Shown piece by piece: positions 1 through 6,930 of a stretch of DNA of 64,000 nt (the stretch's first letter is position 1; each line of letters opens with the position of its first letter). This DNA is from Candidimonas humi (GTDB lineage Bacteria; Pseudomonadota; Gammaproteobacteria; Burkholderiales; Burkholderiaceae_B): NCBI RefSeq assembly GCF_019166065.1, contig NZ_JAHTBN010000001.1, positions 372,001 through 436,000 of the forward strand. The letters run 5' to 3'. The notes beneath the pieces were generated by a model, which had not been told where the DNA came from, ran no database searches, and saw only the letters and a program-made list of their open reading frames with translations. The translations under genes and the position numbers were made by a program.

Positions 1-735
1 TCCCTGGCGCAGACCTGGAGCGTGATCTCGGGCGCGGCCGAAGCCTCGCGCCAGCGCCGTGCCATGCAGTCGGTGGAGGAATACCTGATACGCCAGGGCG
101 ACGACCTGGTGCTGCTGCTGGCCCCGGCCTTCGACAAAATGCCGCGCGACCCCGGCTACATCAAGGGCTACCTGCCCGGGGTGCGCGAGAACGGAGGCCA
201 ATACACCCATGCGGCCGCCTGGTGCCTGATCGCCTACACGCTGCTGGGCGACGGCAACCGCGCCGGCGACCTGTTCAGGATGCTCAACCCGGTCCATCAC
301 GCCTCGAGCCGCGCGGGCGTGCATGCCTACAAGGTCGAGCCCTATGTGGTGGCGGGAGACATCTATGCCGCACCGGCTCACGTACGGCGCGGCGGATGGA
401 CCTGGTACACGGGCTCGGCGGGCTGGCTCTATCGCGCCGGCACCGAGTGGCTGCTGGGCTTGCGCAAGCGCGGCGATACGCTGTCGATCGATCCCTGCAT
501 ACCCGCCGACTGGAGCAATCTGCGCCTGCAATACCGCCACGGCGCATCCCTGTACACCATAGACATCGAAAACCCGCGAGGCGTATGCCGCGGCGTGACG
601 CGCGTCGAGCTCGACGGCGCGCCCCTGCCCCGCGGCAAGAAGCAGGTCTTGCCGCTGGTGGACGACGGCCAGCCGCACAATGCCAAGGTCGTGCTGGGCG
701 AAGCGCCGCACCCGGCGGCCGACGAATCGGACTGA
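1..735 (+). CDS. Cyclic beta-1,2-glucan synthase-like protein, C-terminal GH94 part (partial)
   Basis: The 5' end lies before the window; 244 codons remain, in frame from base 1. The motifs ENGGQYTHAAAW, KVEPYVVAGDIY and GGWTWYTGSAGW are typical of the GH94 phosphorylase-like domain that ends cyclic beta-1,2-glucan synthases (NdvB/ChvB). In that family a membrane-bound N-terminal glycosyltransferase polymerises UDP-glucose and the GH94 part sets ring size; the products are periplasmic osmoregulatory glucans. The catalytic aspartate region of GH94 would lie upstream and cannot be seen. The last 60 residues form the usual beta-sandwich end plus a short charged tail. A stand-alone GH94 phosphorylase is the alternative, because the transferase part is not visible. 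A hairpin follows the stop codon. Confidence 0.8.
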   Translation, partial: SLAQTWSVISGAAEASRQRRAMQSVEEYLIRQGDDLVLLLAPAFDKMPRDPGYIKGYLPGVRENGGQYTHAAAWCLIAYTLLGDGNRAGDLFRMLNPVHHASSRAGVHAYKVEPYVVAGDIYAAPAHVRRGGWTWYTGSAGWLYRAGTEWLLGLRKRGDTLSIDPCIPADWSNLRLQYRHGASLYTIDIENPRGVCRGVTRVELDGAPLPRGKKQVLPLVDDGQPHNAKVVLGEAPHPAADESD

Positions 736-741
736 AGCTCC

Positions 742-766
742 ACGGCAGGCAAGCGTCGCCTGCCGT
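742..766 (+). terminator. Hairpin after the glucan-synthase gene
   Basis: A perfect 9-bp stem (ACGGCAGGC and GCCTGCCGT) encloses a 7-base loop, starting 7 bases after the stop codon at 735. The following bases are CCTTGGG, not a T tract, so this may be a weak or Rho-assisted terminator. Confidence 0.5.
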
Positions 767-776
767 CCTTGGGCTA

Positions 777-875
777 CTAGCGCATTTTCGGTTCAGGTGT
801 TTACGGTCTTCGCGGCGCTGCATTAGGCAAATATCGCGGAAATTCGGTAAACATTTGCGTCGAACTTGCTACTAG
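777..875. repeat. CTAG-bounded palindromic repeat, copy A
   Basis: This is one of three related intergenic elements (others at 9925-10023 and 12388-12485). It starts and ends with CTAG. The 17-base block GCGCATTTTCGGTTCAG (780-796) is identical in all three. The arms are inverted: TGTTTAC at 798-804 pairs with GTAAACA at 847-853, and the outer parts CTAGCGCA and TTGCTACTAG also pair imperfectly. The middle differs between copies. It looks like a REP- or MITE-type element; no transposase is in the window. Confidence 0.75.
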
Positions 876-961
876 CCCGGCCAGGCCGGCCGATCCGGCC
901 AGCAACAGCTCTGGGCCGACGATTTCGCCTGGCGGGCCGGGCGGGCACGTCTAGCATTAAA

Positions 962-976
962 ATATAATCATTATCA
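962..976 (+). promoter_or_regulatory. Predicted Fur box
   Basis: The 15-mer ATATAATCATTATCA matches 13 of 15 positions of the 7-1-7 Fur consensus TGATAATnATTATCA, counting the free central base. It lies in an AT-rich stretch 74-88 bases before the start of the PepSY membrane gene at 1050, where a promoter would be expected. By the known behaviour of Fur, the gene would be repressed when iron is plentiful. The site is read directly; regulation is inferred. Confidence 0.7.
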
Positions 977-1049
977 TTTGTATTAAAATAACCAGGCCCG
1001 CCCGGCACGGCTTTCTGTCGCGCCGCCCTTCCCTCATTCCCGCAGATCG

Positions 1050-1748
1050 ATGAAACAGACGGCAGAAATTCCCGCCACGATGCATGTCGGCGCGCAGCGT
1101 GCGCGCCATCACAACCGCCGCGCCGACGTGGTGCGCTGGTTGCGCAAGACCCACGGCTGGTTCGGCCTGTGGGGCGCGGCACTGGGCTTGATGTTCGGCT
1201 TCAGCGGCATCTGGCTCAACCACCGTGCCGTGCTGAAATTGCCCCCTGTGGCGCAACAGCGCAGCAACGCGCAGATCAGCCTGCCCGACTCTTTACCCGC
1301 GAACCCCGAAGCGGTCGCGCGCTGGCTGCAGCAGGAACTGGAAATGGATCGCCCTCCTTCGATACGCGTGGAACGTGCCCGGCCGGTGCCCTGGGTGCCG
1401 CGATCCCGAGGCGACGCGGGCAAGCCCTTGATGCAGCCCGAGCACTGGACATTCCGGTTCGGCGGTCCGCATTCCAGCGTCATGGTCGATGCCTGGGCGG
1501 GCAACAAATCGGTCAGCGTGCATCGCCTGGACAACGGGGTGATAGGCACGCTGATGAATCTGCACAAGGGCGTGGGCATGAGCGCGGCCTGGATACTGCT
1601 CATCGACACGCTGGCCGGCTCGCTGATCTTCCTGTCGCTGTCCGGCGTGATACTGTGGGTGCAGACCAATCGCCGCCGGACCGTCGGCACGACGATACTC
1701 ATCGTTTCCGTGGTGGCGCTGTTGGCGCTCGCCTTGCCGCGCATATAG
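1050..1748 (+). CDS. PepSY-associated transmembrane protein
   Basis: A 232-residue inner-membrane protein. Helices are seen at about 37-56 (GLWGAALGLMFGFSGIWL), 177-204 and 213-230, with a soluble, presumably periplasmic, segment between the first two. The RKTHGW and NLHKGVGM motifs at the membrane edges are typical of the short PepSY-associated TM family (PiuB-like), which is often found with TonB-dependent siderophore receptors and may take part in ferric-siderophore reduction. A Fur box lies upstream, which supports an iron link. No receptor or TonB gene is adjacent, so the partner is unknown. A second ATG at 1080 is a possible start; 1050 was kept because no ribosome site separates them. 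Confidence 0.75.
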   Translation: MKQTAEIPATMHVGAQRARHHNRRADVVRWLRKTHGWFGLWGAALGLMFGFSGIWLNHRAVLKLPPVAQQRSNAQISLPDSLPANPEAVARWLQQELEMDRPPSIRVERARPVPWVPRSRGDAGKPLMQPEHWTFRFGGPHSSVMVDAWAGNKSVSVHRLDNGVIGTLMNLHKGVGMSAAWILLIDTLAGSLIFLSLSGVILWVQTNRRRTVGTTILIVSVVALLALALPRI

Positions 1749-1768
1749 GGCGGGCCAGCCCGGGCAAG

Positions 1769-3868
1769 TCAGGCCGCGGCGGGGTCGCTGCGGCTGGCGC
1801 GGCCGGTCTCGACATGCCCCGCATAGCGCCGTTCGTAGGCCTCGTCTTGCAGCAGGGATATGCCGATGTCGTACCAGTGATGGCTGGCCTCGATATTCCA
1901 GCGCGCCGTATACGAGGCGCCGGGCAGCAGCGTGAACTCGCGCGGCTCCTGCCCATAGGCCAGGTCCTTCAATACCAGGGATAGCGGCTGCGGCCCGCGG
2001 TTCGTCAATTCCAGGGCGAAGTCGTGCGCCGGGGCTTTACCTGTCGCGGCGGCCTGGCGTATCTGCAGGTACTGGCCGGGGCGATCGGACCGCAGGCTGC
2101 CCCGGTAGACGCGCACATAACCGTTGGGCCCGTGCAGAGTCCAATCGTAGACGTCGGTGTTTTCCGCAGCGGGCAGCAGATCTTCCAGATGGCCGCCCGC
2201 CGCCAGCGTATAGCAGCGCGGCGCCAGGCTCGCCGCCCGCGAGCGCGCCCAGAGGCTGGCCCCCTGGCGTCCGTGATTGTCGAAACTCAGGCGCAGGCCT
2301 TGCGTTACGCCCGCCGCGACTTCGTCGGACAGGTGCAAAGCATAAGGCAGCGCTCGCGCCGGGCGCGTGCCGGGCTCTTGCGGATGCGGCGTCACCGCGC
2401 CCGGCGCAGGCACCCGCGGCGCGTCCAGCGTGCTGCATTGCTGGTCGGCCATAGCCTGGTAGCCGCGAGTGTCCGGCAAGGGCGCCGGCCTGTCGTCGCG
2501 GCGGGAAAAATCGAATGCCGTATCCAGATCGCCGCAGACCGTGCGGCGCCAGGCGCTGATATTGGGTTCGTGCACGCCGAAGCGCCGCTCGATGAAGCGA
2601 ATCACCGAGGTGTGGTCGAACACCTGGGAACAGACATGGCCGCCCTTGGACCAGGGCGACACCACGATCATGGGCACGCGCGGGCCCAGGCCGTAGGGCA
2701 GGCCGTCGGCCTTGTACAGCGGCTGGTGCTGAGGATTCACGACCGTGTGCAACTCGTCGGCCACGGGCACGCTGCTCTTGCCCAGCCCCGGGCCGGTCGG
2801 CGGGCTGGGCGGCACCATATGGTCGAAGAAACCGTCGTTCTCGTCATAGACCACGAGCAGCACGCTGCGGCTCCAGACGGAGGGATTGGCGGTCAGGGCG
2901 TCCAGCGCCCGGGCGATGTAGCTGGCGCCGTAGGCCGAGGTCCACTTGGGATGTTCCGAATAGGCGGCCGGCGGCAGCAGCCACGACACCTGGGGCAGGC
3001 GCCCGTCGCGCACGTCGCGGGCGAATTGTTCGAGCGGGCGCGCCGTCATGGCGCGCCGGTGCAGGGCCGAGCCGGCAGGCGCCTGGATGTAGGCGCCGAA
3101 ATTCGCCAGCACATTCAGGCCGAAATTGCCGTTATAGGGATCATGCGGGTTAGTGCCTTCCTGGTAGACCTGCCAGGAAATGCCGGCGCGCAGCAGGCGT
3201 TCCGGGTAGGTGGTCCATGTCAGCGCCGGCAGGTAGGGTTGCGATACCGGATCGTGATTGTCGATCAGCGGCCCGCCTCCCCTGCCGCTCGGGTCGTTGG
3301 TGCCCGTCATCAGGAACATGCGGTTCGGGTGCGTGGGGCCGGGCATCGAGCAGAAATAATGGTCGCACACGGTAAAGGCATCGGCCAGCGCATAGTGGAA
3401 AGGAATATCCCCGCGCAGGTGATAGCCCATCGTCATGTCGGTCTTGTAGCGCGGCCAGCGATCGTAGCGGCCGCCGTTGATCGCGGCATGCGTCTTGCGC
3501 CAGGTATGGTCCAGGTCGCCTATGCACTGGGCGCTGGTAGTGTGGGTATCGAGATGGAACGGCGCGATGCTGCCTTGGACCGGGTCGTGGCGCGGCTGCT
3601 GCCATACCGGCGCCCCGCCCGGCAGTTCGGCGGGAAAGCGGTCGTTGTAGCCGCGCACACCGCTCAAGTGGCCCAGGTAATGGTCGAAGGAACGGTTTTC
3701 CTGCATCAGCACCACGATGTGGCGCACGTCTTCGATCGTGCCGCGCTCTGTGTGCGCGGGAATCGCCACTGCCTTGCGTATGGATTCGGGCAGCGCGTCC
3801 AGGGCCGCGGCAGCCGCCGCGGCGGCGCCCGCCCGCTTGAGGAATTCCCGCCTGCCGGAGTGGCTCAT
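1769..3868 (-). CDS. Phosphocholine-type phospholipase C, Tat-exported
   Basis: A 699-residue protein of the PlcH/PlcN/acid-phosphatase family, which cleaves phospholipid head groups or related phosphodiesters outside the cytoplasm. The N-terminus MSHSGRREFLKRAG carries a twin-arginine signal followed by an alanine-rich stretch. The family motifs are present: QENRSFDHYLG near residue 55 and DENDGFFDHMVPP in the centre. The last 200 residues match the two small C-terminal beta domains (DUF756-like) of bacterial phospholipases C. The frame is open further upstream to 4093, but the Tat signal sets the start at 3868. Length is close to Pseudomonas PlcN. Whether it prefers phosphatidylcholine or sphingomyelin cannot be told. 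It converges on the PepSY gene with a 20-base gap. Confidence 0.85.
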   Translation of the reverse strand: MSHSGRREFLKRAGAAAAAAAALDALPESIRKAVAIPAHTERGTIEDVRHIVVLMQENRSFDHYLGHLSGVRGYNDRFPAELPGGAPVWQQPRHDPVQGSIAPFHLDTHTTSAQCIGDLDHTWRKTHAAINGGRYDRWPRYKTDMTMGYHLRGDIPFHYALADAFTVCDHYFCSMPGPTHPNRMFLMTGTNDPSGRGGGPLIDNHDPVSQPYLPALTWTTYPERLLRAGISWQVYQEGTNPHDPYNGNFGLNVLANFGAYIQAPAGSALHRRAMTARPLEQFARDVRDGRLPQVSWLLPPAAYSEHPKWTSAYGASYIARALDALTANPSVWSRSVLLVVYDENDGFFDHMVPPSPPTGPGLGKSSVPVADELHTVVNPQHQPLYKADGLPYGLGPRVPMIVVSPWSKGGHVCSQVFDHTSVIRFIERRFGVHEPNISAWRRTVCGDLDTAFDFSRRDDRPAPLPDTRGYQAMADQQCSTLDAPRVPAPGAVTPHPQEPGTRPARALPYALHLSDEVAAGVTQGLRLSFDNHGRQGASLWARSRAASLAPRCYTLAAGGHLEDLLPAAENTDVYDWTLHGPNGYVRVYRGSLRSDRPGQYLQIRQAAATGKAPAHDFALELTNRGPQPLSLVLKDLAYGQEPREFTLLPGASYTARWNIEASHHWYDIGISLLQDEAYERRYAGHVETGRASRSDPAAA

Positions 3869-3996
3869 GATCCGATTTGCTCGCGTGGGTTCCGAACGGG
3901 CCGGTCGGGTGGCCGCGATCCGCCCCGCGTCGCGCCATACTGGAGCCGCCCATTCTTGGGCACGGGCGGATGAGGCCGGCGGGCCGGGTTCATGGT

Positions 3997-4293
3997 CTAG
4001 ATCTGTTCGTAGTGTTCGTAGCGCCTGCCGGTGTCCTGGGGCTGGCTGTCGACTTCGGTCACGCGCGCACCCGGCGGACCGACCAGCAGCCACGAGAGCA
4101 TGCGATCCACTTGGTCGTGTTCACCCTGCAGCAGTGTCTGCACCGAGCCGTCGGCGTTATTGCGCACCCAGCCGGTGACCCCCAGCAGATGGGCCTGGCG
4201 CACCGCGGCGGCGCGAAAGCCCACGCCCTGGACCCGGCCCGTGATTCGTACATCCAGGGTTTCGAGTGCGTGATCGCTAGTCAGATTCTTCAT
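3997..4293 (-). CDS. acyP: Acylphosphatase
   Basis: A 98-residue enzyme that hydrolyses acyl phosphates such as acetyl phosphate or 1,3-bisphosphoglycerate. The signature GRVQGVGFR near residue 18 holds the phosphate-binding loop and catalytic Arg, and GWVRNNADGSV near residue 40 holds the catalytic Asn. The start at 4293 gives the family's usual length; upstream codons in the same frame have no family match. It lies 128 bases upstream of the phospholipase gene and 97 bases downstream of egtD, all on the same strand. Confidence 0.92.
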   Translation of the reverse strand: MKNLTSDHALETLDVRITGRVQGVGFRAAAVRQAHLLGVTGWVRNNADGSVQTLLQGEHDQVDRMLSWLLVGPPGARVTEVDSQPQDTGRRYEHYEQI

Positions 4294-4390
4294 GGCGCAA
4301 GTATAAGAGTTCGGCGTGGGCGTGTCGCCTCCCCCGGCCATGGCACGGCGCGCCGCACAGGTCTCGCGGCATGCGCTGCCGAAGCCGCGA

Positions 4391-5377
4391 TCAGGGCGGC
4401 GCATCCAGCCACAACAGGCCGAAGCGCCGATGCTTGTCCGTCCATACCGGGCCGCGCCTCAGGCCGGCGTGCGTGGCCAGTTCGTGCAGGCTGTCTATCG
4501 TGAATTTATAGGAATTCTCGGTGTGCAGCGTCTCGCCTTCGACGAATTCGTAGCGGCGCCCGCAGACGCCGACTTCCTGCTTGCGCAGGCTCATCAAGTG
4601 CATCTCGATGCGTTGCTGTCCGGCGTTGTAGAAGGCGCTATGCGCGAAGCCCGAGGGATCGAAATCCGTCCCCAGCTCGCGATTGGCGCGCACGAGCAGG
4701 TTCAGGTTGAAGGCCGCCGTCACGCCCTGCGCGTCGTTGTAGGCGGCATGCAGCACCGCGGGCGCCTTGATCAGGTCGGCCCCCAGCAGCAGCGCGCCGC
4801 CGCGCAACAGCGCGGCCGCCTGCTTGAGAAAGCGCAGGGCCTCGTCGGGACGCAGGTTGCCGATGGTGGAGCCCGGGAAGAAACCTATGCGCCGGGTGCC
4901 GCGATGCAGCCTGGGCGGCAGCCGCAGCCCCTTGGTGTAGTCGGCCACGACGGGCTGGATCTGCAGTTGGGGATAATCCTGCTGCAGGCGGCGCGCCGCG
5001 GCCGCCAGGTGTTCGCCCGAGATGTCTATGGGCAAATAGCGTCCCGGCCCTTGCAGCGCATCGAGCAGCAGGCGGATCTTGGCCAGCGAGCCGGCGCCGA
5101 ATTCGATGATCTCCGCTTCGGCGCCCATGTGCTCGGCGATCTCGGGAGCATGCGCCGACAGCAGGCCCAGCTCGCAGCGGGTCAGGTAGTATTCGGGCAA
5201 TTCGCAGATCCGGTCGAACAGCGCCGAACCTGCCGCGTCGTAGAAGTATTTGGGAGAAAGCTGGCGCGGGCGCTTGGCCAGCGCGGCCTGCAGGTCGCGC
5301 GCGAATTCGCCGCGCGCCGCGGCGGCGGCCGGGTCTTCGATGGCGTCGGCTTCCTTGCGTAGTGTATGGCTCTGCAT
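4391..5377 (-). CDS. egtD: L-histidine N-alpha-methyltransferase (ergothioneine synthesis)
   Basis: A 328-residue SAM-dependent enzyme that trimethylates histidine to hercynine, the first step to the thiol ergothioneine. The N-terminal region (PKYFYDAAGSALFDRICELP) and the SAM loop EFGAGSLAKIRLLLDAL near residue 90 are characteristic of EgtD (DUF2260). GFFPGSTIGN and the C-terminal FVEGETLHTENSYKF also fit. The start ATG overlaps the egtB stop by one base (TGATG), so the two genes are translationally coupled. No egtA, egtC or egtE is nearby. Confidence 0.93.
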   Translation of the reverse strand: MQSHTLRKEADAIEDPAAAAARGEFARDLQAALAKRPRQLSPKYFYDAAGSALFDRICELPEYYLTRCELGLLSAHAPEIAEHMGAEAEIIEFGAGSLAKIRLLLDALQGPGRYLPIDISGEHLAAAARRLQQDYPQLQIQPVVADYTKGLRLPPRLHRGTRRIGFFPGSTIGNLRPDEALRFLKQAAALLRGGALLLGADLIKAPAVLHAAYNDAQGVTAAFNLNLLVRANRELGTDFDPSGFAHSAFYNAGQQRIEMHLMSLRKQEVGVCGRRYEFVEGETLHTENSYKFTIDSLHELATHAGLRRGPVWTDKHRRFGLLWLDAPP

Positions 5378-6669
5378 CAATCGTCCTTGGCCAGGCGCAG
5401 GCCCGAGAACTGCCAGCGGGCTTGCGCAGGAAAAAAATTGCGGTAGGTGTGCCGCCCGTGGCCCGGCGGCGTCGCACAGCTTGCGCCGCGCAGCACGAGC
5501 TGGCCGACCATGAACTTGCCGTTGTATTCGCCCACGGCCCCCGGCTGCGCGCGAAAGCCCGGATAAGGATCGTAGGAAGAGCGCGTCCATTGCCAGACGC
5601 TGTCCATGGCTTGGGCGAGCCCCGGATCGTCCACGGCCGCTTCCCATTCGAACTCGGTCGGCAGGCGCGCGCCCGCCCATTGGGCATAGGCGGCGGCTTC
5701 GTAGAAACTGATCTGGCTTACCGGCGCGTCCGGATCCATGGCTTGCAGCCCGCCCAGGCCGAACACTTCCCAGTCTGCGGGCCGCGGCGCCGCGGCGTCG
5801 TTTTCGCTTACCCAGTACAAAGGGCCGCGCCAGCCTTCGGCCTGTACCCTGGCCCAGCCGTCGGACAACCACAGCGAGGGATCGCGATAGCCGCCGTCGG
5901 CGATGAATTGGGCATACTCGCCGCAACTGACCAGGCCGCTGCCCAGCAGGTAGGGTCGCAACAGCGTGTCGTGGCGCGGCGATTCGTTGTCGAAAGCGAA
6001 GCCGGCGGCGGCCCGATCGTCATGGCCGATCGATGCCAGGCCCTCCGGCCGGCTCAGCCAGCGTTGCGATTGCGCCGGGCCGGCTGCGCGCGGCGGCGCG
6101 GGCGCACGCCCCGGCGGCAGGTAGGCCGGCCGCAAGGGGTTGCACCACAAGACGTGCAGGATATCGGTAAGCAGCAGCTCTTGATGCTGCTGCTCGTGGT
6201 GCAGGCCCAGCACCAGCAAGCGCTCGACCTGCGCCTGCGCGGGCCCGGCGCCTTCTCGCAGCAGCCGGCGCACGCCGGCATCGACGTGGCGCCGATAGGC
6301 ATGGATCTCTTCCAGCGAAGGCCGTGTCAGCAGCCCGCGCTGCGGCCGCGGATGGCGCGGCCCGAGCGCTTCGTAGTAGGAATTGAACAGATAGAAGTAG
6401 CGCTCGTCGAAGGAGCGGTAGCTGGGGCTGTGCGGGCACAGCACCATGGCCTCGAAGAACCAGCTTGTATGGGCCAGATGCCACTTGGTCGGGCTGGCAT
6501 CGGCCATCGACTGCACGCACTGGTCCTCGGCCGAGAGAGGCGCGGCCAGTTCCAGGCTGCGGGCCCGCACCTGTTCGTAGCGCCGTTGCAGCCCGGCGTC
6601 TTGTGCACAGTCCTTGCCCGCTGCGGGCATTTCTAGGGTATCAGCATCGGGTGATAAAGCATCCGGCAT
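5377..6669 (-). CDS. egtB: Hercynine oxygenase, sulfoxide synthase
   Basis: A 430-residue non-haem iron enzyme that joins hercynine to a cysteine-type thiol with O2, giving a sulfoxide intermediate of ergothioneine. An N-terminal DinB-like four-helix domain supplies the iron ligands: WHLAHTSWFFE (about residue 65) and HHEQQHQEL (about 150). A C-terminal formylglycine-generating-enzyme-like domain follows, with PVSQISFYEAAAYAQWAG and RLPTEFEWE. The ATG at 6669 is preceded by GGAGG with 8-base spacing; a GTG 15 bases further up is less likely because it overlaps that site. First gene of the egtB-egtD pair. Without EgtA/EgtC it may use free cysteine; this is inference. Confidence 0.92.
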   Translation of the reverse strand: MPDALSPDADTLEMPAAGKDCAQDAGLQRRYEQVRARSLELAAPLSAEDQCVQSMADASPTKWHLAHTSWFFEAMVLCPHSPSYRSFDERYFYLFNSYYEALGPRHPRPQRGLLTRPSLEEIHAYRRHVDAGVRRLLREGAGPAQAQVERLLVLGLHHEQQHQELLLTDILHVLWCNPLRPAYLPPGRAPAPPRAAGPAQSQRWLSRPEGLASIGHDDRAAAGFAFDNESPRHDTLLRPYLLGSGLVSCGEYAQFIADGGYRDPSLWLSDGWARVQAEGWRGPLYWVSENDAAAPRPADWEVFGLGGLQAMDPDAPVSQISFYEAAAYAQWAGARLPTEFEWEAAVDDPGLAQAMDSVWQWTRSSYDPYPGFRAQPGAVGEYNGKFMVGQLVLRGASCATPPGHGRHTYRNFFPAQARWQFSGLRLAKDD

Positions 6670-6930
6670 GAGCCTGGCCTCCACGATCCGTACACGACAA
6701 GCGGCGGCCCCGGCGGGCGCTCGCCATGTAATTTTCCATTAAAACACGCCGGGCCTGCGACGGTTTTTCCATACGTAACCACCTTCGTCCGATCGCCGCA
6801 AGCCCGGCACAGGGCGGGCGACGAACGCCCAGGACCGCAAGGCCGAGGTCCTTCACATCGGCTCCGATCTGGGGCACACTCGCGGCAGTAGCTTCACACA
6901 CCGCCCTGCCCGCAACCCCAAGCCTACCTC

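Larger units (their letters stand above)
736..1049. other. Intergenic region with hairpin, repeat copy A and Fur box
   Basis: This 314-base gap carries, in order, the hairpin at 742-766, the palindromic repeat at 777-875 and an AT-rich stretch with a Fur-box match near 962-976. I see no credible reading frame in it. Confidence 0.6.

Noticed and set aside
2024-3973. A 649-codon open frame on the plus strand opposite the phospholipase C gene
   Set aside because: It lies antisense to a gene with a Tat signal and clear family motifs; its product has no recognisable motif and is rich in Arg, Ala and Gly, as expected of a GC-rich shadow frame.
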